NCBI GenBank assembly: GCA_937923405.1
Contig: CALDUY010000020.1
Coordinates: forward strand, 382,249 to 446,248
Reading direction: 5' to 3'
Length of the DNA: 64,000 bases
From: an uncultured Gemmataceae bacterium
Lineage (GTDB): Bacteria > Planctomycetota > Planctomycetia > Gemmatales > Gemmataceae
Every line of letters begins with the position of its first letter. Within the stretch, counting starts at the first letter, position 1. Both the position numbers and the translations under genes were made by a program. Positions 9,371 through 17,547 of the stretch are shown piece by piece. Below the pieces are notes generated by a model. The model was not told where the DNA came from, made no database searches, and was given only the letters and a program-made list of their open reading frames with translations.

Positions 9371-10900
9371 ATGCGTACTCGCGCTTTGGCCAGGATGGCC
9401 GGCCCCTTGCTCGTGTTGTTGCTCTCCAATGTTGCAGAGGCGGAACAGACCACTCAAAAGCGCTTCATCGGATCACATGCGGGCGGCATCGCTTCGGTCG
9501 ATTTTTCCCCGGATGGTCAGTTGCTGGCCACTGGTGGCGGCGACAAAAAGATTCGCGTCTGGCACGTCGGAACGGGCAAACCACGTCACGAGTGGAACGG
9601 TCCCACTTCATTCACCTGCGCGGTCCGCTTTTCTCCCGATGGCAAAACGGTCGCTGCCGCCGGCTACGAGACTGGTAACAACAATCCGATTTATCTCTAC
9701 GACTTGGTCAGTGGCAAGGAATTGGCCCAACTGCCCGGCCATCACACCGGCGGCGCTAGACGACTAGCCTTCACGCCCGATGGAAAGTTCCTAATCTCGG
9801 GTGGGTTCGATGGCCACGTCCGCATCTGGGATTTGTCCACCCACAAGGAACAGCGCTCGTTCCGCGTCGAGAGTGGTACGGTCTACGGCTTGGCGTTGTC
9901 GCTGGATGGCAAGCATCTGGCGACAGCAGGTCGCGATGGGCTGAAGCTATGGGACTTCGCCACGGGTAAAGAGTTACCTCGACCGGGCATGAACAAGCAT
10001 AGTTGCGTCGCCACCGCCTTTGCTCCCGATGGGAAACTCCTAGCCTCTGGTGATGGCGAGCGTGTCAAGCTATGGGAGGTGGTCACCGGCAAAGAAGTGA
10101 CAGAATTGAAGCATTTCAAAGGCGAGCTGTCGCAATTGATCTTCTCGCGCGATGGTCGAACCCTGTTCACAGCCAGCTATGACAAAGCGGTCCGTCTCTT
10201 TGCGGTTCGCACCGGCAAGTTACTGCATGAAATCGAAGCCCACGAGGGTTGGGTTTGGGGTATTGCCCTGAGTGCCGACGAGAAGCGACTGGCTTCGTGT
10301 AGCGTTGATACTAAGCTCATGGTCTGGGAACTGCCTGAACTCACCTTTCCAGAAGAAGCGATTGGATCCGTTAGATTATCGCACCAACAGATTGAGGCCC
10401 ATTTGAAAGAGCTAGCCTCTCCCGATGCCAGCACGGCGTTCAAGGCAGTGGTCGCACTGGCGGAAAACCCTGAGTCGAGTCTACCGCTGCTGAAGGATCG
10501 TTTGATTCAGCCTGGTTCGACTAGCGCTGGTCCCAGCGAGGCTGACATCGCTCGCTGGATTCGCGAGTTGGACTCCGACCGCTATCAGGTTCGCGAAGAA
10601 GCAACGCGGCAACTGGCTGAAGTCGGTGTCCGTGCCCTCCAGCCCTTGCAAAAGGTACTGTCCAGTCCCCCCTCGCTGGAAGTAAAGAAACGAGTGCAAC
10701 GGCTGCTAGCCCGGCTCGATCCGACGGAATTGCCCGCCGAGGAGTTGATCGCCCTTCGTAGCGTGCAGACGCTAGAGTACATCGCCACCCCCGAGGCACG
10801 ATCACTGCTGGAGAAGCTAGCTCAGGGCCAAGCCGGCCCCCGTGTCGGGGATGAAGCCAGTCGAGCCGTCGCTCGCTTGCAAAAAGGTTCGTCGCGCTAA
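9371..10900 (+). CDS. Secreted WD40-repeat protein with C-terminal HEAT-like region
   Basis: A 509-residue exported protein. A signal peptide is visible at residues 1-22 (PLLVLLLSNVAEAE). About seven WD40 blades follow (residues 30-325), each with the xVxFSPDGxxLATxGxDxxxxxWD pattern, for example FSPDGQLLATGGGDKKIRVW and FTPDGKFLISGGFDGHVRIW. The C-terminal part, about 345-505, is helical with HEAT/VHS-like repeats (DRYQVREEATRQLAEVGVRALQPL). That combination is common in Gemmataceae and suggests a periplasmic scaffold or binding protein. The ATG at 9371 was chosen because GGAGGG precedes it and the signal peptide starts there. It converges with the hydrolase gene, leaving eight bases between the stop codons. 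Confidence 0.88.
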   Translation: MRTRALARMAGPLLVLLLSNVAEAEQTTQKRFIGSHAGGIASVDFSPDGQLLATGGGDKKIRVWHVGTGKPRHEWNGPTSFTCAVRFSPDGKTVAAAGYETGNNNPIYLYDLVSGKELAQLPGHHTGGARRLAFTPDGKFLISGGFDGHVRIWDLSTHKEQRSFRVESGTVYGLALSLDGKHLATAGRDGLKLWDFATGKELPRPGMNKHSCVATAFAPDGKLLASGDGERVKLWEVVTGKEVTELKHFKGELSQLIFSRDGRTLFTASYDKAVRLFAVRTGKLLHEIEAHEGWVWGIALSADEKRLASCSVDTKLMVWELPELTFPEEAIGSVRLSHQQIEAHLKELASPDASTAFKAVVALAENPESSLPLLKDRLIQPGSTSAGPSEADIARWIRELDSDRYQVREEATRQLAEVGVRALQPLQKVLSSPPSLEVKKRVQRLLARLDPTELPAEELIALRSVQTLEYIATPEARSLLEKLAQGQAGPRVGDEASRAVARLQKGSSR

Positions 10901-10908
10901 TTCTCACT

Positions 10909-11883
10909 TTACGGAGCGGTAAAGTGGTGCAGGATGCGTTCCAGGGCATCGGGTAAGTGCAACGCAGCGGTGTAGTGGCCGGCTTCGTACCAGTGGATGG
11001 CCTGTTTGCCCGACGCTTCCCAAAGCATTTGGGCCATGCGTGGCGGCACAATCTCATCCTTACTCGCGGCAAGAATCAGTAACTTTCGCTGCTTCAGGTT
11101 TTCGGCATGAGTGATCGGGTCCACTGGCTCGATCACCTTCTTCATCACTGACTTGCTCGCACCAAAGGTGTTGAACAGCGCGAACCAAGGCTTAGCCAAA
11201 GGATGCTCAGCGTAGCCCTCGACGAACCCCCCGCCTCCTAACAGAACACAGACACGACGCAAGCGTGGCTCCATTTCACCAGACAAAGCACTGATGAAAC
11301 TGCCGAGACTGGTTCCCGTGATGCCCAGTCGCTTGGGATCGATCTCCGGCCGGGATTCCAGCCAGGCGGTGGCAACGCGCATGTCCAGCACTGTTTGAGT
11401 GACAGCCGCTATCGTGTGTGGAATATTGGTCGACATCAGGCGGAGTTTGCTGCCGGGAGGACGTCGTGGTCCATAGTAGGCCATCTGCACAAACAGAGCA
11501 GCGACCTTCTGGCTGGCCAGATAGGTCGAGATGTGCCGGGACAGAGCCTGGTTGCCGCCAGTGATGTCCAGCACGATGACGCCAGGAAATGGGCCTTTTC
11601 CCTCGGGACGATAGTACTCTGCATGGACGGTGTTGTTCTCCGGCGTGGCACTCGTGACCGGAGAGGGAAAACGCAATCGGTAGACCGTCACGCCAATGGC
11701 GGGAAAGTCAGTCTTTTTATCCATCTCGTAGCTGAATTGTCGCTCTTCCAGTCGATATCGCTGGGGAATGTTTTGCTGGCTCTCCGCAGGTCGAAAGCGA
11801 AACTCACCTTTCTCGACCAGTGAGCCGGCAAAAACGGGAACGGTCAGGCAAAGAAGGCTGAATGTGCAGACGAGATAGCGCAT
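10909..11883 (-). CDS. Secreted alpha/beta hydrolase (dienelactone hydrolase/acetyl-xylan-esterase-like)
   Basis: A 324-residue exported hydrolase. The signal peptide covers about residues 1-20 (YLVCTFSLLCLTVPVFAG). The alpha/beta-hydrolase catalytic triad can be read: the nucleophile elbow GTSLGSF near residue 190, an acid in AASKDEIVPP near 275, and the histidine in YEAGHYTAA near 300. An early PGVIVLDITGG strand and loop provides the oxyanion hole region. The family includes dienelactone hydrolases and esterases acting on plant polysaccharides. Substrate unknown. The start was placed at the ATG (11883), which has GAGGAA eight bases upstream, rather than the GTG at 11898, which lies before that site. 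Confidence 0.88.
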   Translation of the reverse strand: MRYLVCTFSLLCLTVPVFAGSLVEKGEFRFRPAESQQNIPQRYRLEERQFSYEMDKKTDFPAIGVTVYRLRFPSPVTSATPENNTVHAEYYRPEGKGPFPGVIVLDITGGNQALSRHISTYLASQKVAALFVQMAYYGPRRPPGSKLRLMSTNIPHTIAAVTQTVLDMRVATAWLESRPEIDPKRLGITGTSLGSFISALSGEMEPRLRRVCVLLGGGGFVEGYAEHPLAKPWFALFNTFGASKSVMKKVIEPVDPITHAENLKQRKLLILAASKDEIVPPRMAQMLWEASGKQAIHWYEAGHYTAALHLPDALERILHHFTAP

Positions 11884-12115
11884 CGAGGCTTTCCTCACGA
11901 ACTGCAGACCCTACCGAAGTTGGAGCGACTATCTGACTTTAGTATGCCCCAGCCGTCAAGTGGCTGCAAGCATTTAACTTTTAGGTCGTGCGCTCTTTCC
12001 GAGCGGAGGTCGTCAGCCCTTCGTGTCTCACGGAAGGTTGCCCCCCTCCGTTCAGGCAAACTGCTTCCGCGCTGGGGGTAAGTATGAGTAAAGATACTCC
12101 CGGGACAGTTTTACG

Positions 12116-12145
12116 TTGACGTCGCCCTCTCGCTTCTCCCATAAT
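12116..12145 (+). promoter_or_regulatory. Sigma-70-type promoter
   Basis: TTGACG at 12116-12121 and CATAAT at 12140-12145 are separated by 18 bases, a good housekeeping-type promoter. Transcription would start near 12152 and run rightwards through about 200 untranslated bases before the first good start codon (12349) and then to rny (12685). Confidence 0.6.
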
Positions 12146-12151
12146 GAGCCT

Positions 12152-12348
12152 AGTGTTCACAAGATCTTGCGTCGGCGAGTCACCGGCGTAAGGTTTCCTG
12201 AAAGAATTTGGCACGACCCCTTGGGTCTGGGGGAACTCTCCCTCAGCGAACATAGAGGTCCGCCGCTTTCCGGGCACGACCAACAGAGACGCAGTCGGAC
12301 CCGCTGGTGTAGTTCCCTGGCTCCTGATCGCGGAGCGAAAGGAAACGT
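12152..12348 (+). other. Structured leader or small RNA upstream of rny
   Basis: The stretch between the promoter and the ATG at 12349 has no convincing ORF but several local hairpins: GTCGG/CCGGC at about 12171-12187 (closed by a G-U pair), GACCC-CTT-GGGTC at about 12215-12227, and GGGA-ACTC-TCCC just after it. It may be a long 5' leader or an independent small RNA. I could not match it to RNase P, tmRNA, SRP or 6S RNA by eye. Further upstream (12031-12069) is another imperfect hairpin, CGGAAG...CTTCCG, of unknown role. The rest of the gap back to 11884 should hold the promoter of the leftward hydrolase gene. Confidence 0.35.
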
Positions 12349-12570
12349 ATGATCCTGCTTTGGTGCCTGTGTGTAGCGTTGCTGCTCACTGGGCTGGCGT
12401 TTCGTCCCTATCTTCGGACGATGCTCGAATCGACTTGGTGGCTCAGCTTCGGCAAGCGTGCTCCAGTGTTGGTGCGAGTATCGCGATCCGGACGCAACCG
12501 CCCCGTTGCTCGGGCTACTCGTTGTCGATACTGGCCACCATTCCGAGGTCAAACTCGGGCCAGTCCCTGA
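12349..12570 (+). CDS. Possible small membrane-anchored protein, reading frame doubtful
   Basis: A 73-codon ORF with an AAGGAA ribosome site and a strongly hydrophobic N-terminus (LLWCLCVALLLTGLAF), which suits a membrane anchor. After about residue 42 the frame becomes Arg-rich and unconvincing, whereas the frame shifted by one base gives a better-looking tail (DPDATAPLLGLLVVDTGHHS and on to a stop near 12592). A native frameshift, a sequencing error or a decayed gene are all possible. I do not recognise it. It lies in the same frame as, and 114 bases upstream of, rny and would share its promoter. Confidence 0.3.
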   Translation: MILLWCLCVALLLTGLAFRPYLRTMLESTWWLSFGKRAPVLVRVSRSGRNRPVARATRCRYWPPFRGQTRASP

Positions 12571-12684
12571 TCGTCGCGAGTATCTCGACGGCTGAATCCT
12601 TGTCCTTACTGGACACGGTTCGAGCCGTGGTCTTTGGTTGGCTGGCCGCACGGTGGGCGGCGGCCTCGGGAAGGATTTGGCTGA

Positions 12685-14253
12685 ATGGATAACCCACTTT
12701 TTGTGGTTCTCCTCAGCTGTCTCTCGGGGCTGGTGGGTATTCTCCTCGGTTGGTTGGGCGTTCGCCTACTCGATCGCGTTCGGCTCAACAGCGTTCAACT
12801 ACGCGCCGAGAATTTGCTCCAGGCCGCACGAGACGAAGCTGAAACGATCAAGAAGGAGGCAGAGCTAAAAGCCAAGGATGATCTGCATCAACTCCGCGAG
12901 GCGTTCACTCGCGAGACCGAACAAACCCGTAACGAGCTGCGTGAGCAAGAGCGCCGTCTCGACAAACGCGAGGACAGTCTCGAAGAAAAATCGCAACTAC
13001 TCACTCGCAAAGAACGTTCGTTAGAGCATCAAAAAAGCAAATTAGCCGACCGCCGCGCTGACCTGGAACGTCAGACACGCGAATTGGAAGCCCAGGTCCG
13101 CTTGCAGACTCAAAAACTGTACGAAATCTCCGGCTACAGCCGAGAGCAGGCCGAAAGTGTTTTGATGAGCCGGTTGGAAAAAGAACTCGGCGAACAGATC
13201 GCGACCCGATTACAGCGGCATGAGGAAACCCTCCGGCAAACCTGCGAGGAGAAGGCTCGCCGGGTGCTGGCAACGGCCATTCATCGCTATGCCGCCGAAC
13301 ACACCGCCGATACCACGGTCAGCACTGTGGACATCCCCTCCGACGACATGAAAGGACGCATCATTGGTCGCGAAGGCCGCAACATTCGCACCTTCGAGAA
13401 AATCACCGGAGTCGACGTGATCGTAGACGATACGCCTGGAGTGGTCGTCGTCAGCGCCTTCGATAACATCCGTCGTGAGGTCGCTCGCCTCTCCTTGACC
13501 AAGTTGATCCAAGATGGTCGAATTCACCCTTCACGGATCGAAGAAGTCGTTCAAGAAACCCAACAGGAGATGGAGAAGAATATCTTCGAGATCGGCAAGC
13601 AAGCCGTATTAGATGCCAACATCGGGGTACTTCATGAGAAATTGATTCAGCTATTGGGTCGGTTGCGCTTTCGGACCAGTTACAGCCAGAACGTCCTCCA
13701 GCACAGCCTCGAAGTGGCCTACCTGTGCGGGATGATGGCGGAAGAGCTTGGCCTCGACGGTCGGCTAGCGCGCCGTTGTGGATTGTTGCACGACATCGGT
13801 AAAGCTGCCGATCACGAAATGGAAGGCGGACATCCCAAGATCGGAGCCGAACTCTGCGCTCGGCATGGGGAAAAACATCCCGATGTGTTGCATGCCATTG
13901 CCGGTCATCATGACGATGTGACCATCGATCACATCTACACGGTGTTGGTCGCCGCCGCCGACGCCATCAGTGCGGCTCGTCCCGGAGCCAGACGCGAGAC
14001 CCTAGAGAAATACATCAAACGATTGGAGGAACTAGAGGAAGTGGCTTCGGGCTTTCCCGGTGTAGAACATGCCTATGCCATTCAGGCTGGCCGCGAGGTG
14101 CGTGTCATCGCTAACTCCAGCAATACCACGGACGCCGACGCTATTCGAGTCTGTCATGACATTGCCCGTGCTATCGAGGAACGCCTGAACTATCCGGGAG
14201 AGATCAAGGTCACCGTCGTCCGCGAACTCCGAGCCGTCGAGTTTGCTCGATAG
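12685..14253 (+). CDS. rny: Ribonuclease Y
   Basis: A 522-residue membrane-anchored endoribonuclease that starts mRNA decay. It has an N-terminal membrane helix (residues 3-25), a long charged coiled coil (about 40-185), a KH domain with [13 protein letters not shown] (about 217-245), and an HD domain with [10 protein letters not shown] and [11 protein letters not shown] (about 340-385), followed by the [13 protein letters not shown] segment. Length and order are typical. The ATG at 12685 is preceded by GGAAGGA. The helix tethers it to the cytoplasmic membrane, where it acts on mRNA from the inside. It is followed by a YmdB-type gene, the same pairing seen in Bacillus (rny-ymdB), which supports both assignments. 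Confidence 0.97.
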   Translation: MDNPLFVVLLSCLSGLVGILLGWLGVRLLDRVRLNSVQLRAENLLQAARDEAETIKKEAELKAKDDLHQLREAFTRETEQTRNELREQERRLDKREDSLEEKSQLLTRKERSLEHQKSKLADRRADLERQTRELEAQVRLQTQKLYEISGYSREQAESVLMSRLEKELGEQIATRLQRHEETLRQTCEEKARRVLATAIHRYAAEHTADTTVSTVDIPSDDMKGRIIGREGRNIRTFEKITGVDVIVDDTPGVVVVSAFDNIRREVARLSLTKLIQDGRIHPSRIEEVVQETQQEMEKNIFEIGKQAVLDANIGVLHEKLIQLLGRLRFRTSYSQNVLQHSLEVAYLCGMMAEELGLDGRLARRCGLLHDIGKAADHEMEGGHPKIGAELCARHGEKHPDVLHAIAGHHDDVTIDHIYTVLVAAADAISAARPGARRETLEKYIKRLEELEEVASGFPGVEHAYAIQAGREVRVIANSSNTTDADAIRVCHDIARAIEERLNYPGEIKVTVVRELRAVEFAR

Positions 14254-14260
14254 CACAACC

Positions 14261-14372
14261 GTAGACAGTAGTCGGACAATAGAGAGTTCCTTTTTCCGAC
14301 AGTATCCTTCTGAGCGAATTCTCCTCAAAAGCGGAAACTTACTAATAGTTCTTACTACTGACTACTGTCTAC
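14261..14372. repeat. 13-bp perfect inverted repeat between rny and ymdB
   Basis: GTAGACAGTAGTC at 14261-14273 is matched by its exact reverse complement GACTACTGTCTAC at 14360-14372. The 86-base loop is AT-richer than its surroundings. The right arm ends 17 bases before the ymdB start, so a folded transcript could hide or expose the start region. It has no T-run, so it is not a classic terminator. Confidence 0.6.
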
Positions 14373-14389
14373 TCATCAGCATCATCACT

Positions 14390-15184
14390 ATGCGGATTCT
14401 GCACATCGGCGACATTGTTGGAACTCCCGGCGTGAACTTGGTTCGTCGGGCGGTTCCCTGGCTGCGGCAGCACGAACGGCTCGATGTGGTTGTGGCCAAC
14501 GCCGAGAATGCCGCCAGTGGTTCAGGGTTGACCGTGAAGCAGTTTCGCCGCCTGCGCGAAGCTGGGGTCGATCTGATCACACTCGGAGATCACATCTACA
14601 AAAAGGCCGAGATCATTTCGGTTCTGGAAAGTGATGACCGGATCTGTAAACCCGCCAATTTCCCTCCTGAATCTCCGGGGAAAAATCTTGCCTGCATGAC
14701 TTTGCCCAACGGAGTCATGGTGGCCGTCTTGTCCGTTCTGGGCCGAACCTACATGCGTCCGGTCGATTGTCCGTTTCACGCTTGTGATCGCGTGCTGGCG
14801 CAACTGCGTCCACTCACGCCGATCATTGTGGTCGATGTCCATGCCGAGGCGACTGCCGACAAGTACCTCCTCGCTCACTACCTCAAAGGACGTGTCAGCG
14901 CGGTACTCGGGACTCACACCCATGTTCCCACGGCGGACGAGCAGATTTTTCCACCGGGAACCGCGTTTCAGTGCGATCTGGGCATGACAGGCCCTTACGA
15001 CAGTATCCTCGGTCGGCGAATCGATCGCGTGCTGTCCACAGCGTTAAATTTTGCGCCGACACCGTTCGACGTGGCGGAAGGCGATGTGCGGCTGGCTGGG
15101 GCTATCGTGGAAATCGAATCGACCACCGGCCGAGCAACCAGTATTCGACGCATCATGATTCCTGAAGCGGATGTGCCCACATAA
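14390..15184 (+). CDS. ymdB: YmdB-type (TIGR00282) metallophosphoesterase
   Basis: A 264-residue calcineurin-like phosphodiesterase. Metal ligands are visible: the HIGDIVGTPG motif at the N-terminus, NAENA near residue 38, GDHIY near residue 65, DVHAEAT and GTHTHVPTADEQI near 160 and 182. The TIGR00282/YmdB family hydrolyses 2',3'-cyclic nucleotides or cAMP in vitro and affects biofilm and sporulation-like decisions in Firmicutes. Its role in planctomycetes is not known. The start is ATG at 14390, because the conserved MRILHIGD begins there; the in-frame extension to 14243 overlaps rny and the inverted repeat. There is no strong Shine-Dalgarno sequence, so expression may rely on the structured leader or on coupling. 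Confidence 0.93.
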   Translation: MRILHIGDIVGTPGVNLVRRAVPWLRQHERLDVVVANAENAASGSGLTVKQFRRLREAGVDLITLGDHIYKKAEIISVLESDDRICKPANFPPESPGKNLACMTLPNGVMVAVLSVLGRTYMRPVDCPFHACDRVLAQLRPLTPIIVVDVHAEATADKYLLAHYLKGRVSAVLGTHTHVPTADEQIFPPGTAFQCDLGMTGPYDSILGRRIDRVLSTALNFAPTPFDVAEGDVRLAGAIVEIESTTGRATSIRRIMIPEADVPT

Positions 15185-15252
15185 ATGGCCGGCCGGGCCA
15201 CACCGCCTGAGAACGGGGCATGGCCCGGATTACTCTCTGCCGTCTGAGTCGG

Positions 15253-15891
15253 TCAGGCTTGGGAACTTTGCCGTCGCCGTAGACGCCAAGCCAACGCCGC
15301 AGGCAAACCGAGCCCCAAAAGCGTCAGCGTGGCCGGCTCTGGCACTCCCGTCAGCACGACCGTCTCAAGTTCACCAGTCGTTGGCCCTACCTCAGCAGTC
15401 TTGGCCACCGCCTCAATAAACGCTTTAAGATATCCTGGATCTCCGGATTCCAGCGGCCCAGGAGCCACAAACGCACTCATGGTCACGAAGTACACATGAT
15501 CGCCCAAATCGAGCGACTGGGTTCCCTCTAAAAAGACGTTCGTTAGCTGGACGCTCGACATTGAGAACGAGCCGGAGAGTTCACCTCGAAAGGTCAGTTC
15601 GCCCGACTGCCCTGACGCGACATCCTCTAACAAGAGCTTGTAAGCATATTCCGCGTTGGACAGAGTTTCGACGCCACTAGCGAAGGAGCCAAACAAAGAG
15701 ATTTTCGCCACGAGGACTTCAGCCGAAGTGCCATAATGCGTGGCTTCGGGCTTTGCCGAGAGCGTCACACCGCCTGTCTCGGTCTCTAGCACGCTATCGG
15801 TGCTCATCCAGTGATACTTCCAAGTGGGATCGGCGTAGGCGAGCGAAACGAGCGTCAACCAGACAAATGCCATCAACACCATACGAGACAT
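15253..15891 (-). CDS. PEP-CTERM sorted exported protein
   Basis: A 212-residue exported protein with a signal peptide (residues 1-19, VLMAFVWLTLVSLAYAD) and a clear C-terminal PEP-CTERM sorting tail: VPEPATLTLLGLGLPAALAW followed by RLRRR. PEP-CTERM proteins are anchored and processed by exosortase (EpsH) and are often linked to extracellular matrix. The mature region, about 20-175, is beta-rich and has no domain I recognise. The ATG at 15891 was chosen by the signal peptide, with AGGAAAGGGA upstream. The gene sits directly downstream of an NtrC-type regulator on the same strand and has its own sigma-54-like promoter. Confidence 0.85.
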   Translation of the reverse strand: MSRMVLMAFVWLTLVSLAYADPTWKYHWMSTDSVLETETGGVTLSAKPEATHYGTSAEVLVAKISLFGSFASGVETLSNAEYAYKLLLEDVASGQSGELTFRGELSGSFSMSSVQLTNVFLEGTQSLDLGDHVYFVTMSAFVAPGPLESGDPGYLKAFIEAVAKTAEVGPTTGELETVVLTGVPEPATLTLLGLGLPAALAWRLRRRQSSQA

Positions 15892-15984
15892 GATGGGTCC
15901 CTTTCCTGATCCGTGGTCCGGGGCCGTCAACGTGGTCGATTCGAAGAAGCCGTCAAGCAGCGGGAGCCTGACGCGAAAATCTTC

Positions 15985-16000
15985 AGCAATTCTCGCGCCG
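15985..16000 (-). promoter_or_regulatory. Candidate sigma-54 (-24/-12) promoter for the PEP-CTERM gene
   Basis: On the minus strand the 16 bases read CGGCGCGAGAATTGCT. Against the sigma-54 consensus TGGCACGNNNNTTGCW the spacing of GG and GC is exact and only two consensus positions differ. It lies about 94 bases upstream of the PEP-CTERM start codon and downstream of the sigma-54 activator gene, so it is well placed to drive the PEP-CTERM gene alone. Confidence 0.6.
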
Positions 16001-16101
16001 TCGAACAAGACAGGAGCAGCCGACTCATAACTCGCACTGAATCGAGCTGTTAGGGAAGATCGAGGGAAGAACAAGCCAGCGCGAAACCGATCAAAGATTG
16101 T

Positions 16102-17547
16102 TCATTCCTCGTCGGACTGATCAGAATCTGTTCCGCTCATTCGTTCCACATTCAGATTGAGCGCTCGCAACCGAGAACGCAGCGTTGTGCGGGAGATGCC
16201 GAGCAACTCGCTGGCCTGCATCTGATTACCTCGAACGTGTTTCAACACCGTGTCGAAGACCACGCGATCGACCTCAGCAGAGACCCGGCGATAGATGTCC
16301 GACATGCCCGACCGCAATAGCCGAGCAGTCATGGCTCCCACGTCCAGGGAAGAGGGCGCGGGCCGCAAAACTGAGTCGCGCAGCGAGTCGGGTAGATCGT
16401 CCACCGTGATGACGTCTCCTGCCGCCTGGATCATGGCATATTTCAGCACACTCTGTAGTTCCCGTACATTGCCGGGCCAATTATAGGCTTCCAGTTTCTC
16501 ACGTGCTTCCGCGGTCAGTCCATGAATGGGTCGATTCAGCGTTCGACTGAACTGCCGCACAAAGTGATCGATCAACAATCCCAGATCCTCCAACCGTTCA
16601 CGCAAGGCCGGCAAACGTATGGTGATGACGTTGAGTCGATAGAGTAGATCATGCCGAAATCGCCCGGCAGCGACTTCGGCTTCGAGATCCTTGTTCGTCG
16701 CTGTGATTAGCCGCACATCGGTCTGAATCGTCTCCTCGCCACCGAGCCGCTCAAAGCGTTGTTCTTGCAACAACCGCAGCACCTTGGCCTGAGTGGCCGG
16801 ACTCATGTCGCCGATTTCGTCGAGAAACAGCGTGCCCAGATGGGCTTGCTCGAACTTACCGATGCGTCGGCGATCGGCCCCGGTGAAGGCTCCGCGTTCG
16901 TGGCCGAATAGTTCGCTTTCCAGCAGATTCTCCGGAATGGCCGCACAGTTGATCGCTAGAAACGGTGCCGAGGCACGCGCCGAATGATGGAACAAAGCGC
17001 GAGCCACCAGTTCTTTGCCGGTGCCCGATTCACCCGTGATGAGAACTGGAACTTCACGGGCGGCGACTCGGCCAATCGCCTTATACACCTCCTGCATGGC
17101 CGGCGATCGGCCGACAATGCGATCGCTGCCATCGCCTGGCTCTGCTTCGCCGTCGGGATCCAGCACTGGGACCACATGACGGAAGCGGCTCAGCTCCAAG
17201 GCTCGTTCAACTACCTCGCGTAGTTGGTGCAAATCGACAGGTTTAAGTAGATACTCGAAAGCTCCACGCTTCATTGCCTCGATGGCCGTTTCCGTGGTCG
17301 TGTAGGCGGTCATGATGATGACCGGCAAACGCGGGTCGATCTGTCGTACTTCGTTGAACACCTCTAGACCGCTCATGTCGGGGAGGCGCACGTCGAGCAA
17401 CAGGACGTCCGGCGGATCGGATCGCACTGCGTCCAGACCGAGCTGCCCGGTGCGTGCGGTGGCCACGTGTAGCGTTTCCGACTCCAAACTACGAACCAGG
17501 GAATACAAGACGTTGGGTTCATCATCTACAACGAGCAGCTTCGCCAT
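16102..17547 (-). CDS. NtrC-family sigma-54-dependent response regulator
   Basis: A 481-residue activator with three domains. Residues 1-120 are a receiver with phospho-acceptor Asp52 ([12 protein letters not shown]). Residues 145-375 are an AAA+ ATPase with Walker A GESGTGKE near 172, the sigma-54 contact loop GAFTGA near 218, and [11 protein letters not shown]. The C-terminus (about 430-470) is a Fis-type helix-turn-helix ([19 protein letters not shown]). Phosphorylated by its kinase it should activate RNA polymerase carrying RpoN. The kinase gene ends inside it: 17522-17547 are shared, so the two are translationally coupled. The nearest likely target is the PEP-CTERM gene just downstream. 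Confidence 0.95.
   Translation of the reverse strand: MAKLLVVDDEPNVLYSLVRSLESETLHVATARTGQLGLDAVRSDPPDVLLLDVRLPDMSGLEVFNEVRQIDPRLPVIIMTAYTTTETAIEAMKRGAFEYLLKPVDLHQLREVVERALELSRFRHVVPVLDPDGEAEPGDGSDRIVGRSPAMQEVYKAIGRVAAREVPVLITGESGTGKELVARALFHHSARASAPFLAINCAAIPENLLESELFGHERGAFTGADRRRIGKFEQAHLGTLFLDEIGDMSPATQAKVLRLLQEQRFERLGGEETIQTDVRLITATNKDLEAEVAAGRFRHDLLYRLNVITIRLPALRERLEDLGLLIDHFVRQFSRTLNRPIHGLTAEAREKLEAYNWPGNVRELQSVLKYAMIQAAGDVITVDDLPDSLRDSVLRPAPSSLDVGAMTARLLRSGMSDIYRRVSAEVDRVVFDTVLKHVRGNQMQASELLGISRTTLRSRLRALNLNVERMSGTDSDQSDEE

Noticed and set aside
12031..12348. RNase P RNA, SRP RNA, tmRNA or 6S RNA upstream of rny
   Set aside because: None of the conserved sequence blocks of these RNAs could be found on either strand; only generic hairpins are present.
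12157..12651. A 164-codon minus-strand ORF upstream of rny
   Set aside because: Ser/Arg/Pro-rich composition typical of an out-of-frame shadow, and it runs against the promoter at 12116.
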